Of a stretch of DNA of 5,487 bases, positions 1-5,432 are shown piece after piece. Each line of letters begins with the position of its first letter. Position 1 is the stretch's first letter. The notes under the pieces are model-generated. The model saw only the letters and a list, made by a program, of their open reading frames with translations, was not told where the DNA came from and ran no database searches. A program made the position numbers and the translations under genes. Source of the DNA: Rickettsiales bacterium (lineage in GTDB: Bacteria > Pseudomonadota > Alphaproteobacteria > Rs-D84); assembly GCA_031263295.1 (NCBI GenBank), contig JAISGC010000067.1:1-5487 (forward strand), read 5' to 3'.

Positions 1-1
1 A

Positions 2-33
2 AAGAGAATAAGAGAATAAGAGAATAAGAGAAT
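2..33 (+). repeat. AAGAGAAT tandem array, four units
   Basis: Four perfect tandem copies of the 8-base unit AAGAGAAT occupy this stretch. The left border may lie outside the window. Inverted copies of the same unit occur at 91-105, and related ones at 124-139, so the array is one arm of an inverted structure enclosing bases 34-90. No coding frame explains it. Function is unknown. Confidence 0.85.
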
Positions 34-90
34 GGAGCCCGCGAAAACCGCAGTGCTTTTACTTTTCGCAAAAACCTTTTAACAAGTTTC

Positions 91-139
91 ATTCTCTTAT
101 TCTCTGCAAATGCGAAGCATTTGCATTCTCTCATTCTCT
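91..139 (-). repeat. Inverted AGAGAAT units around a perfect hairpin
   Basis: On the minus strand this holds two pairs of AGAGAAT-like units (139-124 and 105-91) separated by a perfect 8-bp hairpin: GCAAATGC at 106-113, loop GAA, GCATTTGC at 117-124. The segment 91-105 is the exact reverse complement of 19-33. It lies downstream of the tcpQ-like gene, with only a second hairpin between them. No T-run follows the stem on the minus strand, so it is not a standard terminator. Confidence 0.75.
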
Positions 140-140
140 C

Positions 141-165
141 TTTGCAAACGCTTCGCGTTTGCAAA
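141..165. repeat. Perfect 11-bp hairpin at the 3' end of the tcpQ-like gene
   Basis: TTTGCAAACGC (141-151) pairs with GCGTTTGCAAA (155-165) over a 3-base loop. It begins one base after the stop codon of the tcpQ-like gene at 167-169. It could stabilise the transcript 3' end or pause RNA polymerase. The minus-strand sequence beyond it is purine-rich rather than a T-tract, so intrinsic termination is not supported. The apex on the minus strand is GCGAAGC, a known very stable DNA mini-hairpin. Confidence 0.7.
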
Positions 166-166
166 A

Positions 167-1243
167 CTATTCCTCTTCCGCCGTGCTCACGACCAGGACG
201 CGGTTGCCCTTGTAGAACTTCGCATAGGGAATCGGCGCGGCGCGCGAAAAGTTTCTGACCAGCGCGCTCGACACATCCAGAAAACGCCCCTTGAAAACGG
301 CCGACGCCGCGATGGGATATTCGCGCGGAGTATTCCAAACCAAGTCCCAGCCCTCTTTGTCGCACCATGTCTGCAAGACCTCGCGCAGGTTCTGTCCCGA
401 CGCCACGACCCAGGACCGCACCGCATCCGGCGCGTCCGCGGGAACATCCTCGGCCAGGTCGACCTCTATGTCTTTCTGGTCGGCATTCTTCTGAACAAAT
501 GTTTCATACCGCCGAGCCTCGGGCCGCGCCCGCCGATCGGATTTGGAAATCGCCAAGACCGACGCGCCGTCGTCCTCGGGCATCTCGGCGTGCATAAACG
601 GCATTCCCGACTGGCCGTCGTATGGATTGAAGCCCGCAGGCGCGCTGTAAGAATGGGTCATATCGGCGCCGCCCGAAAACGCATCGCCCGTCAGGTTGAT
701 GTTGTTTTCAATCTTCATTCCGTCGCCGCCGATTTTGGAAACTATCTGAATATTCTGCGCGCCGCGCATAGACGCCGTCGCCGAATCGGGCGCGATCAAG
801 ACATCCGCATCCGAACCCGCAAGCGGCCAAACCGGCACGGCCTGCGCAGCCTGCGGCTGGCCTGCGTTGGGCATACCTTGCTGTTGCGAAGGCTGCGCCT
901 GGTCCGCCCAAGGCATACCTTGCTGTTGCGACCCGGCGAATTGTTGATGCTGTTGCGGCTGGCTCGCCCCAGTCATCGTTTGCGGTTGGGATTGGGAAAA
1001 TTGCCGTTGCGGCGGCGGCATATCGGCCGATTCGTTCTGATAAAAATCTTCGGCTTCGTTCTGCTGCCAGGCGGCATAGCCCGCGTCTTCCTGAATGGGC
1101 CGCGGCTCGGCGTATTGGGGGGCGGGACGCGGCGGGGTCATTGACCCGGGCGCCGCCATAGTTGCGAAAGACCCGTCGCTGGCGAAAGCGGGCGCGAAAA
1201 CCAGCGCACCGAACAAACCAGCGAAAATCCGGCGGAAAACCAT
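167..1243 (-). CDS. Exported protein with Gln/Pro-rich linker and TcpQ-type C-terminal domain
   Basis: Predicted secreted or envelope protein of 358 residues. The start at 1243 is chosen because a purine-rich ribosome site (AAGGGAAGGG) sits just upstream and the protein then opens with a classic signal peptide: MVFRR, a hydrophobic stretch, and a cleavage site after AFA at residue 21. Residues about 30-145 are low complexity, rich in Gln, Pro, Ala and Met, with the internal repeat SQQQGMP. Residues about 277-358 resemble the TcpQ C-terminal domain (toxin co-regulated pilus biosynthesis protein Q, PF10671). The visible pattern is SWVVASGQNLREVLQTWC, then GWDLVW, then YPIAASAVFKGRF, ending in KGNRVLVV. 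Known relatives act in the outer-membrane or periplasmic part of type IV pilus or related secretion machines. No other pilus gene is in the window, so the role here is inferred from the domain alone. Recognition is from pattern memory, not a profile search. Confidence 0.8.
   Translation of the reverse strand: MVFRRIFAGLFGALVFAPAFASDGSFATMAAPGSMTPPRPAPQYAEPRPIQEDAGYAAWQQNEAEDFYQNESADMPPPQRQFSQSQPQTMTGASQPQQHQQFAGSQQQGMPWADQAQPSQQQGMPNAGQPQAAQAVPVWPLAGSDADVLIAPDSATASMRGAQNIQIVSKIGGDGMKIENNINLTGDAFSGGADMTHSYSAPAGFNPYDGQSGMPFMHAEMPEDDGASVLAISKSDRRARPEARRYETFVQKNADQKDIEVDLAEDVPADAPDAVRSWVVASGQNLREVLQTWCDKEGWDLVWNTPREYPIAASAVFKGRFLDVSSALVRNFSRAAPIPYAKFYKGNRVLVVSTAEEE
870..931 (-). repeat. In-frame 20-base direct repeat inside the tcpQ-like gene
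   Basis: GGCATACCTTGCTGTTGCGA occurs at 870-889 and again, identical, at 912-931. The 42-base period is 14 codons and encodes the repeated peptide SQQQGMP in the low-complexity linker. Recombination between the copies would change linker length without breaking the frame. Confidence 0.85.
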
Positions 1244-1266
1244 ATCCCTTCCCTTGTGTTTATAAA

Positions 1267-1295
1267 AGTCTAGCAACTTTGCCAAATCCGCGCAA
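1267..1295 (-). promoter_or_regulatory. Tentative promoter for the tcpQ-like gene
   Basis: On the minus strand TTGCGC (1295-1290) and TAGACT (1272-1267) are separated by 17 bases, with TGC just before the -10 as in an extended -10. Matches to consensus are partial. A competing -10, TATAAA at 1264-1259, is a better hexamer but would put the transcript start almost on the ribosome site. The remaining intergenic sequence (1296-1412) shows nothing I can name. Confidence 0.25.
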
Positions 1296-1412
1296 GACTA
1301 TTTTGCAAAACGCCATTGCTTAAACCGCCATTGTGTTTGCAATTACCCGAGAAACTGGATATGTGCGAGCAAACGACAGCGCGTGGCGTAAATTATGATT
1401 GGAAATATATCA

Positions 1413-1733
1413 TCACATTTGTAATTGTTCTGGTGTAAAAGTAATCTTTAGCAAATCCTCCAACATACCTGTTGGTAATAGAAACCAAGTCGGGTGCCCG
1501 TGCGTACATGGGAAGCCCTTATTGGGCGACGAAGTTGCGTCAGCATTCACATGCACGCGAAAACCTATGCGAGTTTTTCCATCATAATCAACCTCTGCAA
1601 CGGCATATCCTCCACCTTCGGCTGCTGGCGGAATATCTATAATGATCTCTCTTTCCTGCAATCTATGATTTTGAGGATAATTACACTCTTCCTTTGGATC
1701 AAGATATGTCCATCCATTTTTTTGTATCGACAT
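1413..1733 (-). CDS. Small hypothetical protein, lower GC than its neighbours
   Basis: A 106-residue protein I do not recognise. The frame stays open upstream to a TTG at 1781 and an ATG at 1751, but the ATG at 1733 has a strong AAGGAAGG ribosome site seven bases before it, so I start there. It has no signal peptide or membrane segment and looks cytoplasmic. It opens MSIQKNGWTYLDPKEE, has a beta-rich middle (EIIIDIPP, YAVAEVDYDGKTRIGFRVHV, residues about 29-62), and a His/Cys cluster at residues 76-81 (CTHGHP) followed by TWFLLPTG. The cluster could bind metal, but two His and one nearby Cys are not enough to claim it. Base composition is visibly more AT-rich than the genes on either side, which suggests later acquisition. 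It lies 125 bases downstream of the slam stop codon and probably has its own promoter, so a functional link to slam is not implied. Confidence 0.65.
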   Translation of the reverse strand: MSIQKNGWTYLDPKEECNYPQNHRLQEREIIIDIPPAAEGGGYAVAEVDYDGKTRIGFRVHVNADATSSPNKGFPCTHGHPTWFLLPTGMLEDLLKITFTPEQLQM

Positions 1734-1740
1734 TATATAA

Positions 1741-1748
1741 CCTTCCTT
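1741..1748 (-). promoter_or_regulatory. Strong ribosome binding site fixing the small-gene start
   Basis: The minus strand reads AAGGAAGG here, seven bases before the ATG at 1733. The two upstream alternative starts in the same frame (ATG at 1751, TTG at 1781) lack such a site, which decides the start. Confidence 0.65.
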
Positions 1749-1758
1749 CATCAGTAAT

Positions 1759-1786
1759 AGTTTAGCAGAAGTTTCCACCAACTCAA
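1759..1786 (-). promoter_or_regulatory. Tentative promoter for the small hypothetical gene
   Basis: Minus strand TTGAGT (1786-1781) and TAAACT (1764-1759) are 16 bases apart, with TGC just before the -10. Each hexamer matches four of six consensus bases. A start of transcription near 1752 would give a short leader that includes the AAGGAAGG site and excludes the two upstream start codons, consistent with translation from 1733. Confidence 0.35.
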
Positions 1787-1858
1787 AGAGAACTCTATTC
1801 GCGATTTATCCAAAACCGCAAGCGACAAGTCGAATCTAAACACTATGCTGGGCGCACA

Positions 1859-3211
1859 TTAAAACCTCCGCTGCATCGTGATTCCGACGCCGGTTTTGTC
1901 GTATCGGCGGGACGGAATGTTGGAATCTTTTTCGGTCAGGGATAACGACAGGACCGGCGTGAAGCCCCAGATGTCTATCGCGTTGTTCGACACTTGCAAA
2001 ACATAGCGCGACAATTTGGAATGCTCCGTCATCGGCAGGTATGTTCCGCCCGCCACGACCCAGCGCTCGCCGTCGTAATCGAGCCAGGTCCGCCCGGCCT
2101 CGACATAAATCCTGAACCCGAGCCAGACCTCCGCGCCGAAGCCGAGCGCCGCGCTCGACGCCCAGTTCGCATAGGCCGCAACCAACGCGTCTTCGCGCTG
2201 GACGCCCGCGCGCGCGACCGCGTACATCGACGGCGTTATCGAATAAATCGCGCGGCCGTTTGCGGAAAACGAATCGCCGTTCATAAAGTCCGCGTAGTAT
2301 CCGAAATAATCGTTCCGCATATAATCCAAGGAAAGCGCGGCGGACAATTGCCGCGTGAAATCGTATGTCGATTCCGCGCGCAGGCCGAAGGCCTTTTTAT
2401 ACGCGTCCCCGCCGTATGTCATAAACTGCGCGGCGGCGGCCAGCCACACATCGCCGTCCCCGAAAATATAGCGCGGGCCGCTTCCGACCGAAATCGCCGC
2501 GTTGTCGTATTCGGACAAATTATAAAAGTTCGCCCAGACGCCCGCGTCGGTTTTTAATCGCCAAGCGTCCGACAACTTGAACTCGTAATCGCCGCCGAAG
2601 GACAGATTAAATCCGATGGCGCGTTCGGGCCGCGGGACCTTGCGGCACAAGGGATAGGGGAAATATCCGAAGCCGTCGAGGTAATAAACGCACTCCTCGC
2701 CGCCCGCGGCGGCCGCGTTGATGTTGTCTTCGGGCGCGGCGCCGATATTGAGCCATGCGTTCCAGTTTTTATTTGCCCGCGCGGCGTTGATTCCCAGGCG
2801 GATTATCTGCACCGCTTCGGGCGGCAAATCCGGCGCGGCGGCGGCGAGCCGCAGATGATAATCGGCGCGCGACCACTGCTCGTCTGCAAGATACGCCAGG
2901 CCGAGTTCAAGTCGAATCTTCGGCAGATCCGGCTGGTTATCCAAAATGAATCGCAGGATTACAATCGCGTCCTCCGGGCGGTTTTCGGCGGCCGCGATTT
3001 TGGCCAAAAGATAGAGCCGCTCGATTTCATATTCCGTGTCGTCGAATGCGCCCGCGGTCAGGATTTGCGTCGCGCCCGCGAACTCTTTTTTTTCAATCAG
3101 CGAGTTTGCGGCGGAGATAATTTGCGGCGCGGTCAGAAGGATTTTTTCGGCAACCGATTCGGCCGCCGAAAAAAACGAAAGAATGAAAAAAATGAGAAAA
3201 TATTTTTTCAT
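1859..3211 (-). CDS. slam: Slam: surface lipoprotein assembly modulator (TPR plus DUF560 barrel)
   Basis: Outer-membrane protein of 450 residues that in known systems moves lipoproteins across the outer membrane to the cell surface. The start at 3211 is chosen because it opens directly with a signal peptide (MKKYFLIFFILSFF, likely cut near AESVA at 21). The frame extends to 3298, but those extra residues lie upstream of the hydrophobic stretch and on top of the proposed promoter. Residues about 24-150 form helical TPR-like repeats (for example LAKIAAAENRPEDAIVILR and PKIRLELGLAYLADEQW). The barrel starts near W150 with the Slam-like signature PEDNIN (160-165) and shows alternating aromatic/polar strands to the end. 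The last segment, GFTPVL at 416-421, DSNIP at 429-433 and a terminal Phe, matches the Slam barrel end and the BAM insertion signal. Cys174 and Cys189 lie in an early loop and could form a disulfide. Its likely substrate is the lipoprotein encoded just upstream on the same strand. Length is normal for the family and no frame damage is seen. Confidence 0.88.
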   Translation of the reverse strand: MKKYFLIFFILSFFSAAESVAEKILLTAPQIISAANSLIEKKEFAGATQILTAGAFDDTEYEIERLYLLAKIAAAENRPEDAIVILRFILDNQPDLPKIRLELGLAYLADEQWSRADYHLRLAAAAPDLPPEAVQIIRLGINAARANKNWNAWLNIGAAPEDNINAAAAGGEECVYYLDGFGYFPYPLCRKVPRPERAIGFNLSFGGDYEFKLSDAWRLKTDAGVWANFYNLSEYDNAAISVGSGPRYIFGDGDVWLAAAAQFMTYGGDAYKKAFGLRAESTYDFTRQLSAALSLDYMRNDYFGYYADFMNGDSFSANGRAIYSITPSMYAVARAGVQREDALVAAYANWASSAALGFGAEVWLGFRIYVEAGRTWLDYDGERWVVAGGTYLPMTEHSKLSRYVLQVSNNAIDIWGFTPVLSLSLTEKDSNIPSRRYDKTGVGITMQRRF

Positions 3212-3270
3212 AAGGCGTCTTGTATCACAAAGCGGGTATTTTTTCACAAAAAAATCTTGTTTCATATGAA

Positions 3271-3298
3271 ATAAGACAAAACAGGGGTATTTTGTCAA
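3271..3298 (-). promoter_or_regulatory. Putative sigma-70 promoter of slam
   Basis: Minus strand TTGACA (3298-3293), a perfect -35 hexamer, is followed after 16 bases by TCTTAT (3276-3271), a four-of-six -10. Transcription would start near 3264, about 50 bases before the ATG at 3211. This supports slam having its own promoter, independent of the lipoprotein gene, and argues against the longer slam start at 3298. No clear Shine-Dalgarno site precedes 3211. Confidence 0.5.
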
Positions 3299-3440
3299 AA
3301 AACGGAAAGCGGTGTCAAGCGGGAAATCGTCGGATTTGCGAAAATTGGGATTGACAGGTTTTTTGGGGTTGAGATGCTTTCAGATGCAAAAAGGTGCAAG
3401 CCAGGGCAATATTTTAACGCTCTGCAATACTTATAAACCC

Positions 3441-3492
3441 GCCCCGTCATTTTTCGCTGCGCGAAAAATGCCACCCCGCCCCCGGCGGGGAA
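3441..3492 (+). repeat. Two-hairpin repeat, copy A
   Basis: Reads CCCCGTC, a perfect stem CATTTTTCGC (3448-3457) with loop TGC and GCGAAAAATG (3461-3470), then CCACCCC, then a second stem CCCCGCC (3474-3480) with loop CCC and GGCGGGG (3484-3490), ending GGGGAA. It shares its flanks, order of parts and loop size with copies B, C and D, but not its stem sequences. It lies in the gene-free 528 bases between the lipoprotein and slam genes. Bases 3299-3440 between slam and this element show nothing I can name. Confidence 0.75.
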
Positions 3493-3660
3493 TCCGAGTC
3501 AGCGAGAACGAGCGAAGCGAAGTTCGAGCGCAGTCGCGCGCAGCGCGACGAGAACGAGGATACGCACAGGCGCATAGCGCCGAGCGAATGGTGGCGCGTT
3601 ATCGCGCTCTTGCTATTTTTTTGCAATTTTTTGTTTTGGTTTTGGCAGTGCCAATGTGAA
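3491..3660. other. Gene-free spacer with nested GC-rich palindromes and a T-rich tract
   Basis: Between repeat copies A and B lies a stretch full of GCGA/CGAG words with short hairpins: TCGCGC (3534-3539) with GCGCGA (3543-3548), and GGCGC (3569-3573) with GCGCC (3577-3581). Next comes a T-rich run around 3615-3645 and the palindrome TTGGCAGTGCCAA ending near 3656. No coding frame with a credible start and product was found. It could be a structured RNA, part of a larger repeat unit, or degenerated repeat debris. Confidence 0.5.
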
Positions 3661-3661
3661 A

Positions 3662-3724
3662 CACCACCCCGCCCCGCTCCGGGTCTGCGACCCTTCGCGG
3701 GGCACCCCTCCAAAGGAGGGGAAC
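3662..3724 (+). repeat. Two-hairpin repeat, copy B
   Basis: After CACCACCCCG comes a long interrupted stem: CCCCGC (3672-3677) with GCGGGG (3697-3702), an internal TCC/TTC mismatch, and GGGTC (3681-3685) with GACCC (3689-3693) around loop TGC. Then GCACCCC leads into the second stem CCCCTCC (3705-3711), loop AAA, GGAGGGG (3715-3721), ending GGGGAA. It sits 15 bases beyond the stop codon of the lipoprotein gene and could act as a transcript 3' end, although no T-tract follows on the minus strand. Confidence 0.75.
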
Positions 3725-3739
3725 ACCTGTTGTAAGTCA

Positions 3740-5291
3740 TCACTTCTTCGCGATCGGGGTGGCGGTTTTGGCGCCGAAGGCGCCGTCCAGGGACCAAGCC
3801 TTGTCCCATCCCTCCCCGGCCACGGTCGTGCCGCTCGCGCCATAGCTTCCGGCGGATTCCGTTATTGAATCCCCGTCGCCGTAATATTTAGCAGAAAATC
3901 CGGTTCCCGCCCCACTGATGGCGCCCATCGCGCCATTGGAAGCCCAGCCGCTTTTGGCCAGCGCGCCGTTGGCGGTAGTTATTCCGGTTTTATATTCCAG
4001 ATTGGCGGCGGTCCCCGATGTGAAATGAACATCATACCAACTGCCGAATATCAAATCCAAAGTAGGATTGCCCGCCTGCCCGACTTTGAGAGTGGCGTCG
4101 CCATTCAATTCGCGCGAGGAGAGCCCGTCGACATTTAGAACCGCGATGGTCTTTCCGGAGAACTCCGCGCCCGTGGACGGAATGTTAAAGCCGCTTCGGA
4201 AATCTGCCAAAGCTATCTCCACGCCGTTCTCGTTGCCGAGCCCATAAAACGCATCGGCGGCCAGGGTTTTCTTATCGGCCGAGCCGGTCGCGGCATAGCT
4301 CTGGCGCTCTTTGGCGTAATATCCGAAGCTGGCGTATGACAATCCGGCCTTACCGAATGCCATCCTGTCGTTTATGTCATTGGCGCCGACAAAGGACAAA
4401 CCAAGCAACGCGAGATAATCGTTATATATAGTCGTCGCATTCAGCTTTTGGTTTGCTGTCAGATAATTGGCGAACTTCGCGTTCAGAAATGTTATCTGGT
4501 CGCTGGTCGCGCCTGAATCAATCACAAAGGCGCTGGAATCGGCCGACCAAGTCCATGCTTGGCCATTATAAACAAGGCTGGCCGCCGGAATCGCAAGCAC
4601 CCATACCGCAGCGCCGCTGGTATTCGTGTTTATGCTGATGCCCGTCGAATCCTGCTTTATTTTTGCATTCGTTATCGTCAGCTTTTTTTTGAGCAACTCC
4701 GACGCGTTCGCCAAATCGAATCCCGGCGTCCCGTAATTGGTGTCAACGGTTCCATTAAATGTGTTCACCTTTCCGTTGACCCAAGCCTGCAAATTTGCCA
4801 AAGCCGCAGCTTTCAACTGCGCGTAATCCGACGACGACGACGAAGTGGTCAGCGAAGCCGCGCTCCATTTGTCACTGGCCGTCGCGCCGAGCTTGCTGTT
4901 GACATCGTTTAGCGATTTCATCGCGATTTTGTCGCCGCCGAGATTCGTTCCGGTTATTGCTATGCTTCCATTTCTAGAAACGGACGCCTTTTGCAATGCG
5001 ATTCTCGCCGCGTCGCTCGTCGCGTCGGTCGTCGTATTGAACTCTATCGTATCGTATTTCAGCACCGCGTCCGTTTCGCGGCTGATATTTTTGGCAAGTT
5101 TGGAGTAAAAACTCATTCCCGTCTTCGGCAGAATTATAGTTCCATCGTCAGGGTCAACCGAATCCGTCGGGCCGGTCGGATCGGTCGGTTTTCCCGGCGT
5201 GAAACCCGGCCTTTTACCCCCCCCCCCCGGATGTGCCCGCGCACGCAGCCAGAGCAACCAGGATGGCCAAAAGCGAAGAAAATCGTTTCAT
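3740..5291 (-). CDS. Slam-dependent surface lipoprotein, frame interrupted at a G12 tract (phase-variable, OFF here)
   Basis: The ATG at 5291 follows a good ribosome site and opens a textbook lipoprotein signal peptide, MKRFSSLLAILVALAAC, with lipobox LAAC and lipidated Cys17. The next residues are AGTS and then the G-tract at 5228-5217. As sequenced (12 G) the frame ends at TAA 5216-5214 after 25 residues. Removing one G, or adding two, joins it to the long frame ending at 3740 and gives 516 residues: Gly4, KRPGF, a Pro/Thr/Asp linker (about 30-50), then a large beta-rich region. The C-terminal part, with WYDV at 418-421, FSAKYYG at 465-471 and GAFGAK at 503-508, resembles the end of TbpB/fHbp-type eight-stranded barrels carried by Slam substrates. 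A Gly run after the lipobox Cys is also typical of these (fHbp, TbpB, HpuA). The slam gene downstream on the same strand is its likely exporter. The ligand is unknown; relatives bind transferrin, haem carriers or host factor H. A sequencing or assembly error in the tract would give the same picture. Confidence 0.82.
5217..5228 (-). repeat. G12 homopolymer, likely phase-variation tract
   Basis: Twelve consecutive G on the coding (minus) strand lie directly after codon 21 of the lipoprotein gene. In-frame lengths for the full protein are 11 or 14 G; 12 places a TAA immediately behind the tract. Mononucleotide runs of this length are prone to slipped-strand mispairing. The position, in the Gly linker behind the lipid anchor, tolerates changes in Gly number whenever the frame is kept. 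Confidence 0.85.
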
Positions 5292-5297
5292 TTTATG

Positions 5298-5302
5298 TCC
5301 TT
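5298..5302 (-). promoter_or_regulatory. Ribosome binding site of the lipoprotein gene
   Basis: Minus strand AAGGA lies six bases before the ATG at 5291. This, with the signal peptide that follows, fixes the start and rules out the in-frame TTG at 5257 of the long downstream frame, which has neither. Confidence 0.7.
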
Positions 5303-5315
5303 TTATTTCGCCTCT

Positions 5316-5344
5316 ATATTAGCATTATTTTCCTGTTTTTGCAA
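5316..5344 (-). promoter_or_regulatory. Putative sigma-70 promoter of the lipoprotein gene
   Basis: Minus strand TTGCAA (5344-5339) and TAATAT (5321-5316) are separated by exactly 17 bases, with TGC before the -10 (extended -10). Each hexamer matches four of six consensus bases. Transcription would start near 5309, leaving a leader of about 18 bases that contains the AAGGA site. No convincing iron-regulator box was seen. Confidence 0.5.
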
Positions 5345-5352
5345 GGGGGCGA

Positions 5353-5409
5353 TTCCCCTTCCCCTCCGGGGAAGGGGTGGCTGCGAGCGAAGCGAGCAGA
5401 CGGGGTAAG
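5353..5409 (-). repeat. Two-hairpin repeat, copy C (inverted)
   Basis: Read on the minus strand this is ACCCCGTC, a stem CTGC..GC/GC..GCAG with GA mismatches and a GCGAAGC apex on the opposite strand (5381-5399), then CCACCCC, then a perfect 10-bp stem formed by 5355-5364 and 5368-5377, ending GGGGAA. It has the same architecture as copies A and B in the opposite orientation. It lies about nine bases upstream of the lipoprotein -35 box, so it could influence that promoter. Confidence 0.75.
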
Positions 5410-5427
5410 GCTGAATATAAATCAGCC
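5409..5427. repeat. Six-bp hairpin between repeat copies C and D
   Basis: GGCTGA (5409-5414) pairs with TCAGCC (5422-5427) around the AT-rich loop ATATAAA. It sits at the centre of the inverted pair formed by copies C and D, so the whole block 5353-5487 can be drawn as one branched structure. Confidence 0.6.
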
Positions 5428-5432
5428 CCCCA

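Noticed and set aside
110..1144. Long open frame on the plus strand opposite the tcpQ-like gene
   Set aside because: Its product is Arg-rich without a recognisable domain or ribosome site, and it mirrors the GC-biased codons of the minus-strand gene, which has a signal peptide and a recognisable domain.
1994..2557. Plus-strand open frame opposite slam
   Set aside because: Its Arg-rich composition without any domain is the usual shadow of a GC-rich gene; the slam frame on the other strand is convincing over its full length.
3212..3298. Longer slam start adding 29 residues
   Set aside because: It would bury the signal peptide behind a charged extension and overlap the TTGACA promoter box; the ATG at 3211 gives a normal signal peptide at once.
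3597..3656. T-rich tract and TTGGCAGTGCCAA palindrome as a rho-independent terminator
   Set aside because: The T-run precedes the palindrome on the plus strand, and the minus strand shows A after it, so neither strand has stem followed by T-tract.
4683..4690. Run of eight T (AAAAAAAA on the coding strand) as a second slippage switch
   Set aside because: It encodes Lys residues in an intact frame, and eight A is common in ordinary genes; no frame break is associated with it.
5217..5257. TTG at 5257 as the start of the long lipoprotein frame
   Set aside because: It has no ribosome site and gives an Arg-rich N-terminus with no export signal, while the ATG at 5291 in another frame gives a perfect lipobox peptide.
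5303..5345. Iron-regulator (Fur-like) box in the AT-rich lipoprotein promoter
   Set aside because: The AT-rich words around the -10 do not form a recognisable inverted repeat of the expected type, so iron control is not supported by the sequence.
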